Source: Halomonas sp. 1513 (lineage in GTDB: Bacteria; Pseudomonadota; Gammaproteobacteria; Pseudomonadales; Halomonadaceae). Taken from it: a stretch of 64,000 nucleotides of DNA. Both the position numbers and the translations under genes were made by a program. The stretch lies in the NCBI GenBank assembly GCA_001971685.1, contig CP019326.1:2418001-2482000 (forward strand), read 5' to 3'. Positions 29,374 to 39,479 of the stretch are shown here, piece by piece (positions within the stretch are counted from its first letter, which is position 1; each line of letters begins with the position of its first letter). The notes below the pieces were generated by a model. The model ran no database searches. It had not been told where the DNA came from and was given only the letters and a program-made list of their open reading frames with translations.

Positions 29374-30821
29374 TGACCGGTATCCTGGCGATCGCCATAG
29401 CGCTGCTGCTGTTGATGTATCTAGCCTACCGCGGACTCAGCCTGTTGATCCTGGCCCCGGTGCTGGCTGCGCTGGTAGCACTGGTATCGGTGGACACCCC
29501 GCTGTTGGCCAGCTACACCCAGGTCTTCATGGGCGCCGCCGGCGATTTCATCGTGCGCTTCTTCCCACTGTTCCTGCTCGGCGCAGTCTTCGGCAAGCTG
29601 ATGGAGGATTCCGGCAGCGCGGAAGTGCTGGCCAGCACGCTGGTTGAGCGCTTAGGCGACAGCCGTGCCATTCTGGCGGTAGTGCTCTCCTGTGCGGTAA
29701 TGACCTACGGCGGCGTCTCGCTGTTCGTGGTGGCCTTCGCGGTCTACCCCATCGCCGCGGCGCTATTCCGCAAGGCCGACCTGCCCAAGCGGCTGATCCC
29801 CGGCACCATTGCCTTGGGGGCTTTCACTTTCACCATGACGGCGCTGCCGGGCACCCCGGCCATTCAGAACGCCATCCCAATGCCCTACTTCGGCACCTCG
29901 CCGTTTGCCGCGCCGGGGCTCGGCATTCTTACCGGGCTGGTGATGCTGGGGCTGGGACAGGCCTGGTTAAACCATCGGGCGGGTCAGGCACGGGTCGCTG
30001 GCGAAGGTTACGGCAACCACCAGGGCGAGGCACCCCAACTCGAACACCTGCGCGAGCACGCTGCCGGAGAAGGCTTCGATCTCGTCGAGGTCACGCCTAC
30101 CCCTCAGGGGCGCGACCTGCCGCCCTTGATGCTGGCACTTCTGCCCATCGTGCTGGTCATCGCCCTCAACCTGCTGTTCACGGCAGTGGTGATCCCGGCC
30201 ATGGATACCGGGTATCTCGCCGAGCCGGTCTACGGCGCCACCAGCATCGAGTCGGTACGCGGCGTGTGGTCGGTGATCGCCGCGCTGGTGATCGCCATCG
30301 TGGTCATCATCGTGGCCAACCGTAAACGCCTCAATGCCCTCACTACCACCCTCGACAGCGGCGCCAACGCCTCGCTACTCCCGATCTTCAATACCGCCAG
30401 CCTGGTCGGCTTTGGCTCGGTGATCGCCTCGCTGGCGGCCTTCGACGCGATCAGCCTGTGGGTGACCTCGGCTGGCGGCGACAACCCGCTGATTTCGCTA
30501 GCCATCGCCGTCAACCTGCTGGCAGGAATGACCGGCTCGGCCTCCGGCGGCATGAGCATCGCCCTGGCCACGCTTGGCGACACCTACCTGGCCATGGGTC
30601 AGGCCGCCGGCATCGCCCCTGAGCTAATGCACCGTGTCACGGCGGTGGCTACCGGTGGGCTGGATGCCCTGCCGCATAACGGCGCGGTGATCACGCTGCT
30701 GTCGATCTGCGGCCTCACGCACCGCCAGGCCTATCTGGATATTGCAGTGGTCGCGGTATTGATTCCGATCATCTCGCTGGTGCTGCTGATCACGGTGGGC
30801 ACCCTGGTCGGGTCATTCTGA
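29373..30821 (+). CDS. GntP family permease
   Basis: This 482-residue membrane protein has 12 or more helices. It has the GntP/CitMHS-type segments FPLFLLGAVFGKLMEDSG, MTYGGVSLFVVAFAVYP, MTALPGTPAIQNAIPM, and late in the protein GMTGSASGGMSIAL and GGLDALPHNGAVI. The subgroup most like this sequence is annotated as D-beta-hydroxybutyrate permease. The central hydrophilic loop (about 205-250) is poorly conserved. Coupled to the patatin gene by a one-base overlap, it would move a hydroxy or oxo monocarboxylate. Confidence 0.87.
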   Translation: MTGILAIAIALLLLMYLAYRGLSLLILAPVLAALVALVSVDTPLLASYTQVFMGAAGDFIVRFFPLFLLGAVFGKLMEDSGSAEVLASTLVERLGDSRAILAVVLSCAVMTYGGVSLFVVAFAVYPIAAALFRKADLPKRLIPGTIALGAFTFTMTALPGTPAIQNAIPMPYFGTSPFAAPGLGILTGLVMLGLGQAWLNHRAGQARVAGEGYGNHQGEAPQLEHLREHAAGEGFDLVEVTPTPQGRDLPPLMLALLPIVLVIALNLLFTAVVIPAMDTGYLAEPVYGATSIESVRGVWSVIAALVIAIVVIIVANRKRLNALTTTLDSGANASLLPIFNTASLVGFGSVIASLAAFDAISLWVTSAGGDNPLISLAIAVNLLAGMTGSASGGMSIALATLGDTYLAMGQAAGIAPELMHRVTAVATGGLDALPHNGAVITLLSICGLTHRQAYLDIAVVAVLIPIISLVLLITVGTLVGSF

Positions 30822-30847
30822 GGGCACTCGCCCGGAGGCGTTAAGCG

Positions 30848-31732
30848 CTAGGCGTTATATACCACCTCGCCCTGCTCGCTGAGATCGTAGCCCCCGGCCC
30901 GCGCCGCCCAGTCCCGGCAGCGCGGCTCGCGGGCGAAACGCATCAGGCGCTGCAGCGGCGCCTCGAAGTAGCTGCGGCGGCGCATCAGCAGATCGAAGCA
31001 CTCGTCGTGCAGGCCGATGAAATCGAGCCCATGCCGGCGGGCCGATGCCTCGACGCCGAGCCCCGCATCGGCATCGCCGCGGCGCACCGCCAGCGCCAGG
31101 TCATCCTCGCTCAGGGCCACGTCAGGGCTTAGCGACAGCGCTTCCAGGTCCATGCCGGCCCGCGCCAGCAGCAGCGTCAGCAGCCGCTCGGCACCGGCAT
31201 CCGGCTGGCGGTGGGCCAGCACCAGCCGCGGCCGGGCCAGGTCGGCGAGCCCGGCAATCCCCAGCGGATTACCGGGGGCCAGCATCAGCCCCTGGCGGCG
31301 CCGCGCCCAGCGGATCGCCACCAGGTCGCGCATGCCGCCCAGCCCCAGCGACGGGGGATCGTTGTAGCGCCCGCTCTCCGGGTCGAGCAGATGCACACCG
31401 GCGACCAGCGCCTCACCCGCCAGCAGCCTGCGCACGCCGTCGCCGCTGCCGTGGCACAGCGTGGCCAGCTGCGAGCCCGACTCGCGCACCGCCCACTCCA
31501 GCAGCGGATCCTGACTGCCGGCGAGGATCGCCGCCAGCGGCTCGCGGCTGCGCTGGTCGCCCTCCAGATGGTTCATCAGCCACAGGTCCAGCGCCTGGCG
31601 CGGGAACAGCAGCTTGCCGGTCACCCGGGTGCAGGGGATGAGTTCCTGGCGCACCAGGTCGTAGAGCTTGCGCTCCTTGAGGCGCAGGTAGTCGGCGGCC
31701 TCGCGGGTGGTGAGGTAGGCATGAGCGGTCAT
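30848..31732 (-). CDS. HTH regulator with periplasmic-binding-protein-like domain (tungstate/molybdate type)
   Basis: The 294-residue protein begins with an excisionase-like helix-turn-helix (LTTREAADYLRLKERKLYDLVRQ at 7-30, in outline). A long domain with the PBP_like fold used by anion-binding regulators follows (SGDGVRRLLAGEALVAGVHLLD, LAPGNPLGIAGLADLA, DADAGLGVEASARRHGLDF). It has no signal peptide, so the binding domain senses ligand in the cytoplasm. It is divergent from the tungstate-type ABC operon. The start is the ATG at 31732. It probably regulates uptake in response to intracellular tungstate or molybdate, the oxyanion being inference from context. Confidence 0.8.
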   Translation of the reverse strand: MTAHAYLTTREAADYLRLKERKLYDLVRQELIPCTRVTGKLLFPRQALDLWLMNHLEGDQRSREPLAAILAGSQDPLLEWAVRESGSQLATLCHGSGDGVRRLLAGEALVAGVHLLDPESGRYNDPPSLGLGGMRDLVAIRWARRRQGLMLAPGNPLGIAGLADLARPRLVLAHRQPDAGAERLLTLLLARAGMDLEALSLSPDVALSEDDLALAVRRGDADAGLGVEASARRHGLDFIGLHDECFDLLMRRRSYFEAPLQRLMRFAREPRCRDWAARAGGYDLSEQGEVVYNA

Positions 31733-31850
31733 GGCAGGCCTTTCGAGCGTTAAGAGTGGCATTTGGCTGCATAAGACTGCACTGATTACAGCACAGGATG
31801 CATGCAGCGGCATAACGGCACATCATGCAGCGACTTGCCTGGAGCCTGTC

Positions 31851-32555
31851 ATGCCAACTGCCGACAACGCCTTTACTACCGCGCTGAGCTTGATTCTCAC
31901 CCTCGACCCGGCGCTGATGGATATCGTCAGGCTGTCGCTGCAAGTGTCGCTGAGCGCCGTCCTGATCGCCGCGCTGATCGGCCTGCCGCTGGGCGCGGCG
32001 CTGGCGCTATGGGCCTTTCCGGGTCGCGGCATGGTAGTGGTGATGCTCAACGCCTTCATGGGGCTGCCGCCGGTGGTCGCCGGCCTGATGGTCTACCTGA
32101 TGCTGTCGCGAGCCGGGCCACTCGGCCAGTTGGGTCTGCTGTTCACACCCACCGCCATGGTCATCGCCCAGACGGTGCTGGTACTGCCCATCGTTGCCGC
32201 CCTGGCCCGCCAGCATATCGAGGCGCTGCTCGGCGAGTACCGCGAGCAGCTGACCTCCTTCGGCCTGGGCCGCGCACGCATGATGCCGACCCTACTGTGG
32301 GATGCCCGGGTGGCCCTCACCACGGTGGTACTGGCCGGCTTCGGCCGTGCCAGTGCCGAGGTCGGCGCGGTGCTGATCGTGGGCGGCAATATCGACGGCG
32401 TGACCCGGGTGATGACCACCGCGATCGCGCTGGAGACCAACCGCGGCAACCTGGCGCTGGCGCTCGGCCTGGGCCTGGTGCTGCTGCTGCTGGTGGCCTG
32501 CGTCAACGGCGCCGCCCACCTGCTCGGCGAGCGCACCAGGAGGCAGATGGGATGA
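31851..32555 (+). CDS. tupB: ABC transporter permease, tungstate type (TupB)
   Basis: This 234-residue permease has five or six membrane helices and a typical EAA-like loop (LTSFGLGRARMMPTLLWDARVALT near residue 150). Sequence features FMGLPPVVAGLMVYLMLSRAGPLG and FGRASAEVGAVLIVGGNIDG match TupB rather than ModB. The start at 31851 follows GGAG; the frame extends upstream into the regulator's promoter without a better start. It overlaps the ATPase gene in ATGA. Gene order here is permease, ATPase, binding protein. Confidence 0.85.
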   Translation: MPTADNAFTTALSLILTLDPALMDIVRLSLQVSLSAVLIAALIGLPLGAALALWAFPGRGMVVVMLNAFMGLPPVVAGLMVYLMLSRAGPLGQLGLLFTPTAMVIAQTVLVLPIVAALARQHIEALLGEYREQLTSFGLGRARMMPTLLWDARVALTTVVLAGFGRASAEVGAVLIVGGNIDGVTRVMTTAIALETNRGNLALALGLGLVLLLLVACVNGAAHLLGERTRRQMG

Positions 32556-33307
32556 GCGACTTGAGCCAGCCCCACCTGCCCCAGGCAGTGGCCGTGCCGC
32601 TGCTGCCGCTGACCCTCGAGGGAGTGGGCTTCAGCCATCGCGGCCAGCGCCTGCTGGGCGACATCACCCTGACCCTGGGCGCCGGCCGCACCCTGATCAT
32701 GGGGCCCAACGGCGCCGGCAAGAGCCTGCTGATGCGTCTTTGCCACGGCCTGCTGACACCCAGCGCCGGGCAGATCCGCTGGAACGGCCAGCCGCTGAGC
32801 CCGGCGCTGGCGTTGCGCCAAGCCATGGTCTTCCAGCGCCCGGTGCTGCTACGCCGCAGTGCACTTGCCAACCTCACCTATGTGCTGGCGATCCGCGGCT
32901 GCCCGCGGCGTCAGCGCAAGCCCCGCGCCCAGGCGGCGCTGGAACGCTTTGGCCTGGCCCCGCTCGCCCTGCGCCCGGCGCGGGTGCTGTCCGGCGGCGA
33001 ACAGCAGCGCCTGGCGCTGGCCCGGGCCTGGCTGCTGGATCCCGATATCCTGTTCCTCGACGAACCCACCGCGGCCCTCGACCCCGCGGCGATTCGCGCC
33101 GTCGAGGAAGCGGTAAACCAGTTCCACCATCGCGGCACCAAGATCGTGATGACCACCCACGACCTCAACCAGGCGCGCCGCCTGGCCGACGACGTGGTGT
33201 TCCTCAACGCCGGACGGCTGCTCGAGCACAGTCCCGCCGAGCGCTTCTTCGATACGCCCCAGAGCGGCGAAGCCGCCGCCTTCGTGCGCGGCGAGCTGCC
33301 CTGGTAG
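32552..33307 (+). CDS. tupC: ABC transporter ATP-binding protein, tungstate type (TupC)
   Basis: The 251-residue ATPase has Walker A GPNGAGKSL near residue 50, the Q-loop (MVFQRPVLLRRSA), signature LSGGEQQRLAL, Walker B ILFLDEPTAALD and the H-loop TTHD. It starts in the ATGA overlap with the permease. The position between a TupB permease and a TupA binding protein assigns it to tungstate uptake. Confidence 0.88.
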   Translation: MSDLSQPHLPQAVAVPLLPLTLEGVGFSHRGQRLLGDITLTLGAGRTLIMGPNGAGKSLLMRLCHGLLTPSAGQIRWNGQPLSPALALRQAMVFQRPVLLRRSALANLTYVLAIRGCPRRQRKPRAQAALERFGLAPLALRPARVLSGGEQQRLALARAWLLDPDILFLDEPTAALDPAAIRAVEEAVNQFHHRGTKIVMTTHDLNQARRLADDVVFLNAGRLLEHSPAERFFDTPQSGEAAAFVRGELPW

Positions 33308-33358
33308 CTGGCAAGCAGCGCCGCGAGAACAGCGCCACCATGACAACAAGGAGCTCCC

Positions 33359-34174
33359 ATGCCACGTCGCCAGCGCCTCACGATACTCGCCCTCGGCATC
33401 GCCCTCTCGGCGCCACTCGCCGTCGCTGAAGAGCGCTTTATCACCCTCGCCTCGACCACCTCCACCGAGCAGTCGGGGCTGTTCGCCGCTATCGTGCCGC
33501 AGTTTCGCGAGGCGACCGGTATCGACGTGCGCGTGGTCGCGGTGGGCACCGGCCAGGCCTTCGAGATCGCCCGCCGCGGCGACGCCGACAGCCTGCTGGT
33601 TCACGATACCGGGGACGAGGAGCGGTTCGTCGCCGACGGCTATGCCAGCGAGCGCCGCGACGTGATGGTCAACGACTTCGTGCTGATCGGGCCGAGTAGC
33701 GACCCGGCCGGCATCGCCGAGGCCGACGATGCCCTGGACGCCTTTGCGCGCATCGCCGCCAGCGGCACACCCTTCACCTCCCGCGGCGACGACAGCGGCA
33801 CCCACCGTGCCGAGCAGCGTTTCTGGGCAGACGCCGGTATCGATACCGCCGGCGGCTGGTACCGCGAGCTGGGTAGCGGCATGGGCGCGACCCTCAATAC
33901 CGCGGCGGCGATGGACGCCTACGTGTTCGCCGACCGCGCCACCTGGCTGGCCTTCGACAACCGCCAGGATCTCGCCGTCCTGTTCGCGGGCGACGAAGCC
34001 CTGTTCAACCAGTACGGCAGCCTGCTGCTGGACCGCGACCGCCACCCGCATCTCAAGCACGACCTCGCCGAGCAGTGGCACCGGTGGCTGGTGTCGGACG
34101 ACGGCCAGGCGGCGATTGCCGGCTACGCCATCGACGGTGAGCCGCTGTTCTTTCCCAACGCCGCGCACCCTTGA
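33359..34174 (+). CDS. tupA: Tungstate-type substrate-binding protein (TupA)
   Basis: The 271-residue periplasmic protein has a signal peptide ending near APLAVA-EE. The oxyanion-binding TTSTEQSGLF motif comes right after the mature N-terminus, where TupA has a TTTS-type motif. GTGQAFEIARRGDAD, the VHD triad region, FVLIGPSSDPAG and SRGDDSGTH further along are the family signature. It supplies tungstate to the TupBC transporter, which feeds tungsto- or molybdo-enzymes. It ends 70 bp before a strong bidirectional terminator. Confidence 0.9.
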   Translation: MPRRQRLTILALGIALSAPLAVAEERFITLASTTSTEQSGLFAAIVPQFREATGIDVRVVAVGTGQAFEIARRGDADSLLVHDTGDEERFVADGYASERRDVMVNDFVLIGPSSDPAGIAEADDALDAFARIAASGTPFTSRGDDSGTHRAEQRFWADAGIDTAGGWYRELGSGMGATLNTAAAMDAYVFADRATWLAFDNRQDLAVLFAGDEALFNQYGSLLLDRDRHPHLKHDLAEQWHRWLVSDDGQAAIAGYAIDGEPLFFPNAAHP

Positions 34175-34244
34175 GCCGCCGAGGCTTGTGCCAGGCGCCT
34201 GGCTAGCACTCGCCGATCTGCCGCGACGCCGCGCCAACAAATGA

Positions 34245-34278
34245 CAAGGGGCCCATGCCATTAGGCATGGGCCCCTTG
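34245..34278 (+). terminator. Terminator after tupA
   Basis: CAAGGGGCCCATGCC (34245-34259) pairs with GGCATGGGCCCCTTG (34264-34278), a 15-bp perfect stem with a four-base loop. The U-tract is short (CTTGTT), but the stem is strong enough to be a terminator, possibly in both directions. Confidence 0.75.
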
Positions 34279-34322
34279 TTGCCGGTACTCGCGCAATGCT
34301 TGGCCAGCGTGCTAACGCGCCA

Positions 34323-34481
34323 TCAGCCTACCGCGCGATCGCCCTTTGCCAGCTTGGTACGCAGCGGAAGATCCCAGATGGTCGGAAAGCGTTCGGTAAC
34401 CGTCGGGGCATCGGCGCTGTTGGCGTCAAGGCGATTCGGTACCAGAAGATTACGGAGTGCTGAAAAAAGACGTGTTGCCAT
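34323..34481 (-). CDS. Possible small protein, 52 residues
   Basis: The otherwise gene-free stretch 34279-34557 contains one small reading frame. It starts at the ATG at 34481 (MATRLFSALRNLLVPNRLDA) and ends at 34323. It has a hydrophobic/basic N-terminal helix and an acidic-to-basic tail (FPTIWDLPLRTKLAKGD). The ribosome site is weak. A GGTCTC/GAGACC-like hairpin lies upstream near 34484-34507. I do not recognise the family; it could be a conserved small gene downstream of the LysR gene or chance. Confidence 0.35.
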   Translation of the reverse strand: MATRLFSALRNLLVPNRLDANSADAPTVTERFPTIWDLPLRTKLAKGDRAVG

Positions 34482-34557
34482 AGGTCATTACGGTCTCTGA
34501 AGACCGCCTCCTGCAGTTTGTGGAAACAATTTCCAGCATTATGCACGCCTTTAGACT

Positions 34558-35508
34558 TTAGTTCAACCCGCTAAGCAATCCCTCGAGTTCATTGCTCAAG
34601 AAGCGCGGCTCGACGCACTCGTCCAGGTGGCCGGCGGCGAAGCGCAAAAAGCCCAGGGCCGCGTGAGAGAGCCGCCGGTCGCTGCGCACGATGAACTGCC
34701 AGTGGCTCTCGATGGGCAGGCCCGTCACCGGCAGGATGACGATATCCGGGTGCTCCGGCGGCAGCACATGCTCGGAGAGCACTGCAAGCCCCATGCCCGC
34801 CGCCACGCCGACGCGGATCGCCTCGTTACTGGCCATCTGCAGCGTCGGCCCCAGCGTCAGCCCCTGCTCCTGCAGCCAGCTCTCGAACAGCATGCGCGTC
34901 GCCGAGCCCGGCTCGCGCAGCAGCATGCGCTCGCCCAGCAGCTCGCTCATGTCGATACGCTCGCGTGCCGCCAGCGGATGGCCGTGTGGCGCCACCGCCA
35001 CCAGCGGATTGCGCAGGAAGCGCCCGGCCCGGGCGTGGGCCAGCGACGGCGGGTGACTGAACACGTAGAGGTCGTCTTCCTGGCGCTCGAAGCGCGTCAG
35101 CATCTGGCGGCGGTTGCCGATATGCACGGTCACCTCGACCTCGGGAAAGGCACGGCTGTGCGGCCCCAGCAGCCGCGGCAGCACGTACTGGGCGGTGTTG
35201 ACCAGGGCAATCGAGAAACGCCCACGCTCGCCGCCGCGCAGCGCCGAGAGGTAGTCGTCGAAGTCGTCGAAGCGCCCCAGCACCTCGCGGCTGGCGCGGT
35301 ACAGCTCGCTGCCCGCCTCGGTGGGAAACAGGCGCCCGTGGCGGCTCTCCAGCAGCGGCTCGCCCACCGCCTCACCGAGCCGCTTGAGCTGCATCGAGAC
35401 CGTCGGCTGGGTAAGATGAAGGCGCCGCGCCGCCTCGCTCACGGTGCCGCTGGCCACCACCGCGGCATACACCTGCAGCAGGCGAAAGGTCAGATGGCGA
35501 ATGTTCAT
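34558..35508 (-). CDS. LysR family regulator (CbbR/CmpR-like)
   Basis: The 316-residue protein has an N-terminal LysR winged helix (AARRLHLTQPTVSMQLKRLGEAVGEPLLE, residues 27-55 in outline) and a substrate-binding domain. QPTVSMQLKRL is the form seen in the CbbR/CmpR group, which controls carbon fixation and bicarbonate transport genes. It is divergent from an SbtA-type bicarbonate transporter, and the spacer has an 18-bp palindrome. Control of sbtA by carbon status is the natural reading, but the ligand is not visible in the sequence. Confidence 0.88.
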   Translation of the reverse strand: MNIRHLTFRLLQVYAAVVASGTVSEAARRLHLTQPTVSMQLKRLGEAVGEPLLESRHGRLFPTEAGSELYRASREVLGRFDDFDDYLSALRGGERGRFSIALVNTAQYVLPRLLGPHSRAFPEVEVTVHIGNRRQMLTRFERQEDDLYVFSHPPSLAHARAGRFLRNPLVAVAPHGHPLAARERIDMSELLGERMLLREPGSATRMLFESWLQEQGLTLGPTLQMASNEAIRVGVAAGMGLAVLSEHVLPPEHPDIVILPVTGLPIESHWQFIVRSDRRLSHAALGFLRFAAGHLDECVEPRFLSNELEGLLSGLN

Positions 35509-35518
35509 TGGGGCTTCC

Positions 35519-35536
35519 TATAGATAAATATCTATA
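35519..35536. promoter_or_regulatory. LysR-type palindrome between lysR and sbtA
   Basis: TATAGATA-AA-TATCTATA is a perfect inverted repeat of 8 bp arms just upstream of the LysR start codon and about 100 bp upstream of sbtA. AT-rich palindromes with spaced TNA elements are typical CbbR/CmpR-type sites. Confidence 0.6.
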
Positions 35537-35633
35537 CAAGATCACCTAATTCTTTATTGGTCGCAATGGCCGGACCTGAGCAGAATGCGCGGCACTTCTA
35601 CACTACCCACTCTAACCAGCGCGAGATGCCCTG

Positions 35634-36572
35634 ATGCCCGATATCGTGGTGATGTTCTTCCTGCTTGGCCTGCTGGCCGGCGTGGTGAAGTCCGACCTGT
35701 CCATCCCCAAGGCCGCCTACGACACCCTGAGCCTGCTGCTGATGCTGACCATCGGCCTCAAAGGCGGCATGGCGCTGTACGGCAACCTCGGCTGGTCGCT
35801 GGTGCCCGAACTGTTGGCGGTCGCCGCCCTGGGTGCGCTGATTCCGCTGGTACTGATGCCGGTGCTGCGGCGCCTGGTGCGGCTGTCGCCAGCGGATAGC
35901 GCCAGCATCGCCGCCCACTACGGCTCGGTGAGTGCCGGCACCTTCGCCGTGGCACTGGCCTTCGCCGAGGGTCGCGGCCTGCCGATCGGCGCCGAAGTCA
36001 CCCTCTACCTGGTGATGATGGAACTGCCGGCGATCATGGTCGCCATCGCCCTGTACCGCCGGTATTCCGGCAAGAATTCCAGCGAAGCGTTGCAGGGCAT
36101 CTGGCATGAGACCCTGACCAACCGCGGGGTGATCCTGCTGGCAGGTGGCGCGGTGATCGGCGCCATGTATGGCCCCATGCAGGGCGCCAACGTCACCGAG
36201 CTGTTCACCGGCGCTTTTCATGCGGTGCTGGCGCTGTTCCTGCTGCAGATGGGCCTGACCGCCGCCGAGACCCTGCGCCCCATCCCCTGGTTCCACTGGC
36301 GGCTGCTCACCTTCGCCCTGGTAGCGCCGTTCGTGTTGGCCATGGCCGGCCTGGGCGTCGGCCTGATGCTGGGCCTGCCCACCGGCTCGCTGATGATCCT
36401 CACTGCGCTTGCCGCCAGCGCCTCCTATATCGCTGCACCGGCGGCCATGCGCACCGCCATTCCTGAGGCCAATATCGGCCTGGCGATGCTCGCCGCGCTG
36501 GGCTTCACCTTCCCGCTGAACGTGATCGTGGGCATTCCGCTCTACCATCAGCTCAGCGTCTGGCTGGGATGA
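35634..36572 (+). CDS. sbtA: SbtA-type sodium-dependent bicarbonate transporter
   Basis: The 312-residue protein of about ten membrane helices belongs to the SbtA (formerly DUF897) family. It shows the two inverted halves with [16 protein letters not shown] near residue 36 and [15 protein letters not shown] near residue 201. The discontinuous-helix motif [14 protein letters not shown] near 99 and [22 protein letters not shown] near 263 are also present. Cyanobacterial SbtA imports bicarbonate with Na+; in heterotrophs the role is probably to supply anaplerotic bicarbonate. No SbtB partner gene follows. It is controlled, by inference, by the divergent LysR protein. Confidence 0.87.
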   Translation: MPDIVVMFFLLGLLAGVVKSDLSIPKAAYDTLSLLLMLTIGLKGGMALYGNLGWSLVPELLAVAALGALIPLVLMPVLRRLVRLSPADSASIAAHYGSVSAGTFAVALAFAEGRGLPIGAEVTLYLVMMELPAIMVAIALYRRYSGKNSSEALQGIWHETLTNRGVILLAGGAVIGAMYGPMQGANVTELFTGAFHAVLALFLLQMGLTAAETLRPIPWFHWRLLTFALVAPFVLAMAGLGVGLMLGLPTGSLMILTALAASASYIAAPAAMRTAIPEANIGLAMLAALGFTFPLNVIVGIPLYHQLSVWLG

Positions 36573-36603
36573 TCGGTGGGCGGGCGCGACGAGCTGCCGG
36601 CAC

Positions 36604-36619
36604 TTTACGTTAACGTCAA
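36604..36619 (+). promoter_or_regulatory. LiuR-type operator in the liu promoter
   Basis: TTTACGTTAACGTCAA matches the 16-bp LiuR (MerR family) palindrome known from gammaproteobacterial branched-chain amino acid degradation operons. It lies 45 bp upstream of liuA and overlaps a plausible promoter (TTTACG, 17-bp spacer, TAGATT at 36627-36632). No liuR gene is present next to the operon. Confidence 0.7.
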
Positions 36620-36663
36620 CTAGCGCTAGATTGGTGGGTATATCGACCGCGACGGAGCCCACC

Positions 36664-37833
36664 ATGCACAGCGCCTATACGCCCCTCGACTTCGGCCTCG
36701 CCGACGAGCTCAACATGCTGCGCGACCAGGTCAACGCCTTCGCCCGTGACGAGATCGCCCCGCGCGCCGCCGAGATCGACGCCAGCAACGACTTCCCGTC
36801 CGACCTGTGGCGCAAGTTCGGCGACATGGGCCTGCTCGGCATCACCGTGCCGGACGAGGATGGCGGCAGCGGCATGGGCTACCTCGCCCACTGCATCGCC
36901 ATGGAGGAGATCTCCCGGGCCAGCGCCTCGGTGGCGCTGTCGTTTGGCGCCCACTCCAACCTCTGCGTCAACCAGATCGCCCTCAACGGCTCGGCCGAAC
37001 AGAAGGCCAAGTACCTGCCCAAGCTGATCAGCGGCGAGCACGTCGGCGCCTTGGCGATGTCGGAGACCGGCGCCGGCTCAGACGTGGTCTCCATGCAGCT
37101 GCGCGCCGACAAGCGCGGCGGCACGTACGTGCTCAACGGCAGCAAGATGTGGATCACCAACGGCCCCGACGCCGACGTGCTGGTGGTCTACGCCAAGACC
37201 GACCCCAACGCCGGCGCCAAGGGCATCACTGCCTTTCTAATCGAGAAGGGGTTTGCCGGCTTCTCGACGGCCCAGAAGCTCGACAAGCTCGGCATGCGCG
37301 GCTCCAACACCTGCGAGCTGGTGTTCCAGGAGTGTAAGGTGCCCGCCGAGAACGTGTTGGGCGAAGTGAACAAGGGCGCGCGGGTGCTGATGAGCGGCCT
37401 GGACTACGAGCGCACCGTGCTCGCCGCCGGGCCCATCGGCATCATGCAGGCCGCCATGGACGTGGTGGTGCCCTATATCCACGAGCGCAAGCAGTTCGGC
37501 CAGGCGATCGGCGAGTTCCAACTGGTGCAGGGCAAGGTCGCCGACATGGCCACCACCCTCAACGCCTGCCGCGCCTACCTCTACGCCGTGGCCGGCGCCT
37601 GCGACCGCGGCAAGGTGTCTCGCAAGGACGCCGCCGGGGTGATCCTCTACTGCGCCGAGAAGGCCACCCAGCTGGCGCTGGACGCCATCCAGCTGCTAGG
37701 AGGCAACGGCTATATCAACGACTACCCCACCGGGCGCCTGCTGCGCGACGCCAAGCTCTACGAGATCGGCGCCGGGACCAGTGAGATACGCCGCATGTTG
37801 ATCGGCCGCGAGATCTTCGCAGAGTCACGGTAG
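36664..37833 (+). CDS. liuA: Isovaleryl-CoA dehydrogenase
   Basis: This 389-residue acyl-CoA dehydrogenase performs the first committed step of leucine catabolism, isovaleryl-CoA to 3-methylcrotonyl-CoA. FAD/substrate motifs [13 protein letters not shown] and [17 protein letters not shown] are present. The catalytic glutamate is in [13 protein letters not shown], the position used by isovaleryl-CoA dehydrogenases, while most other acyl-CoA dehydrogenases have it much later. The C-terminal [16 protein letters not shown] is complete. The start at 36664 follows CGGAG. It is the first gene of the liuABCDE operon. Confidence 0.95.
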   Translation: MHSAYTPLDFGLADELNMLRDQVNAFARDEIAPRAAEIDASNDFPSDLWRKFGDMGLLGITVPDEDGGSGMGYLAHCIAMEEISRASASVALSFGAHSNLCVNQIALNGSAEQKAKYLPKLISGEHVGALAMSETGAGSDVVSMQLRADKRGGTYVLNGSKMWITNGPDADVLVVYAKTDPNAGAKGITAFLIEKGFAGFSTAQKLDKLGMRGSNTCELVFQECKVPAENVLGEVNKGARVLMSGLDYERTVLAAGPIGIMQAAMDVVVPYIHERKQFGQAIGEFQLVQGKVADMATTLNACRAYLYAVAGACDRGKVSRKDAAGVILYCAEKATQLALDAIQLLGGNGYINDYPTGRLLRDAKLYEIGAGTSEIRRMLIGREIFAESR

Positions 37834-37843
37834 GGGGAGGCAC

Positions 37844-39451
<1,608 letters not shown>

Positions 39452-39479
39452 CGCCGAGGCACAGGAGGGAGATTTCACC

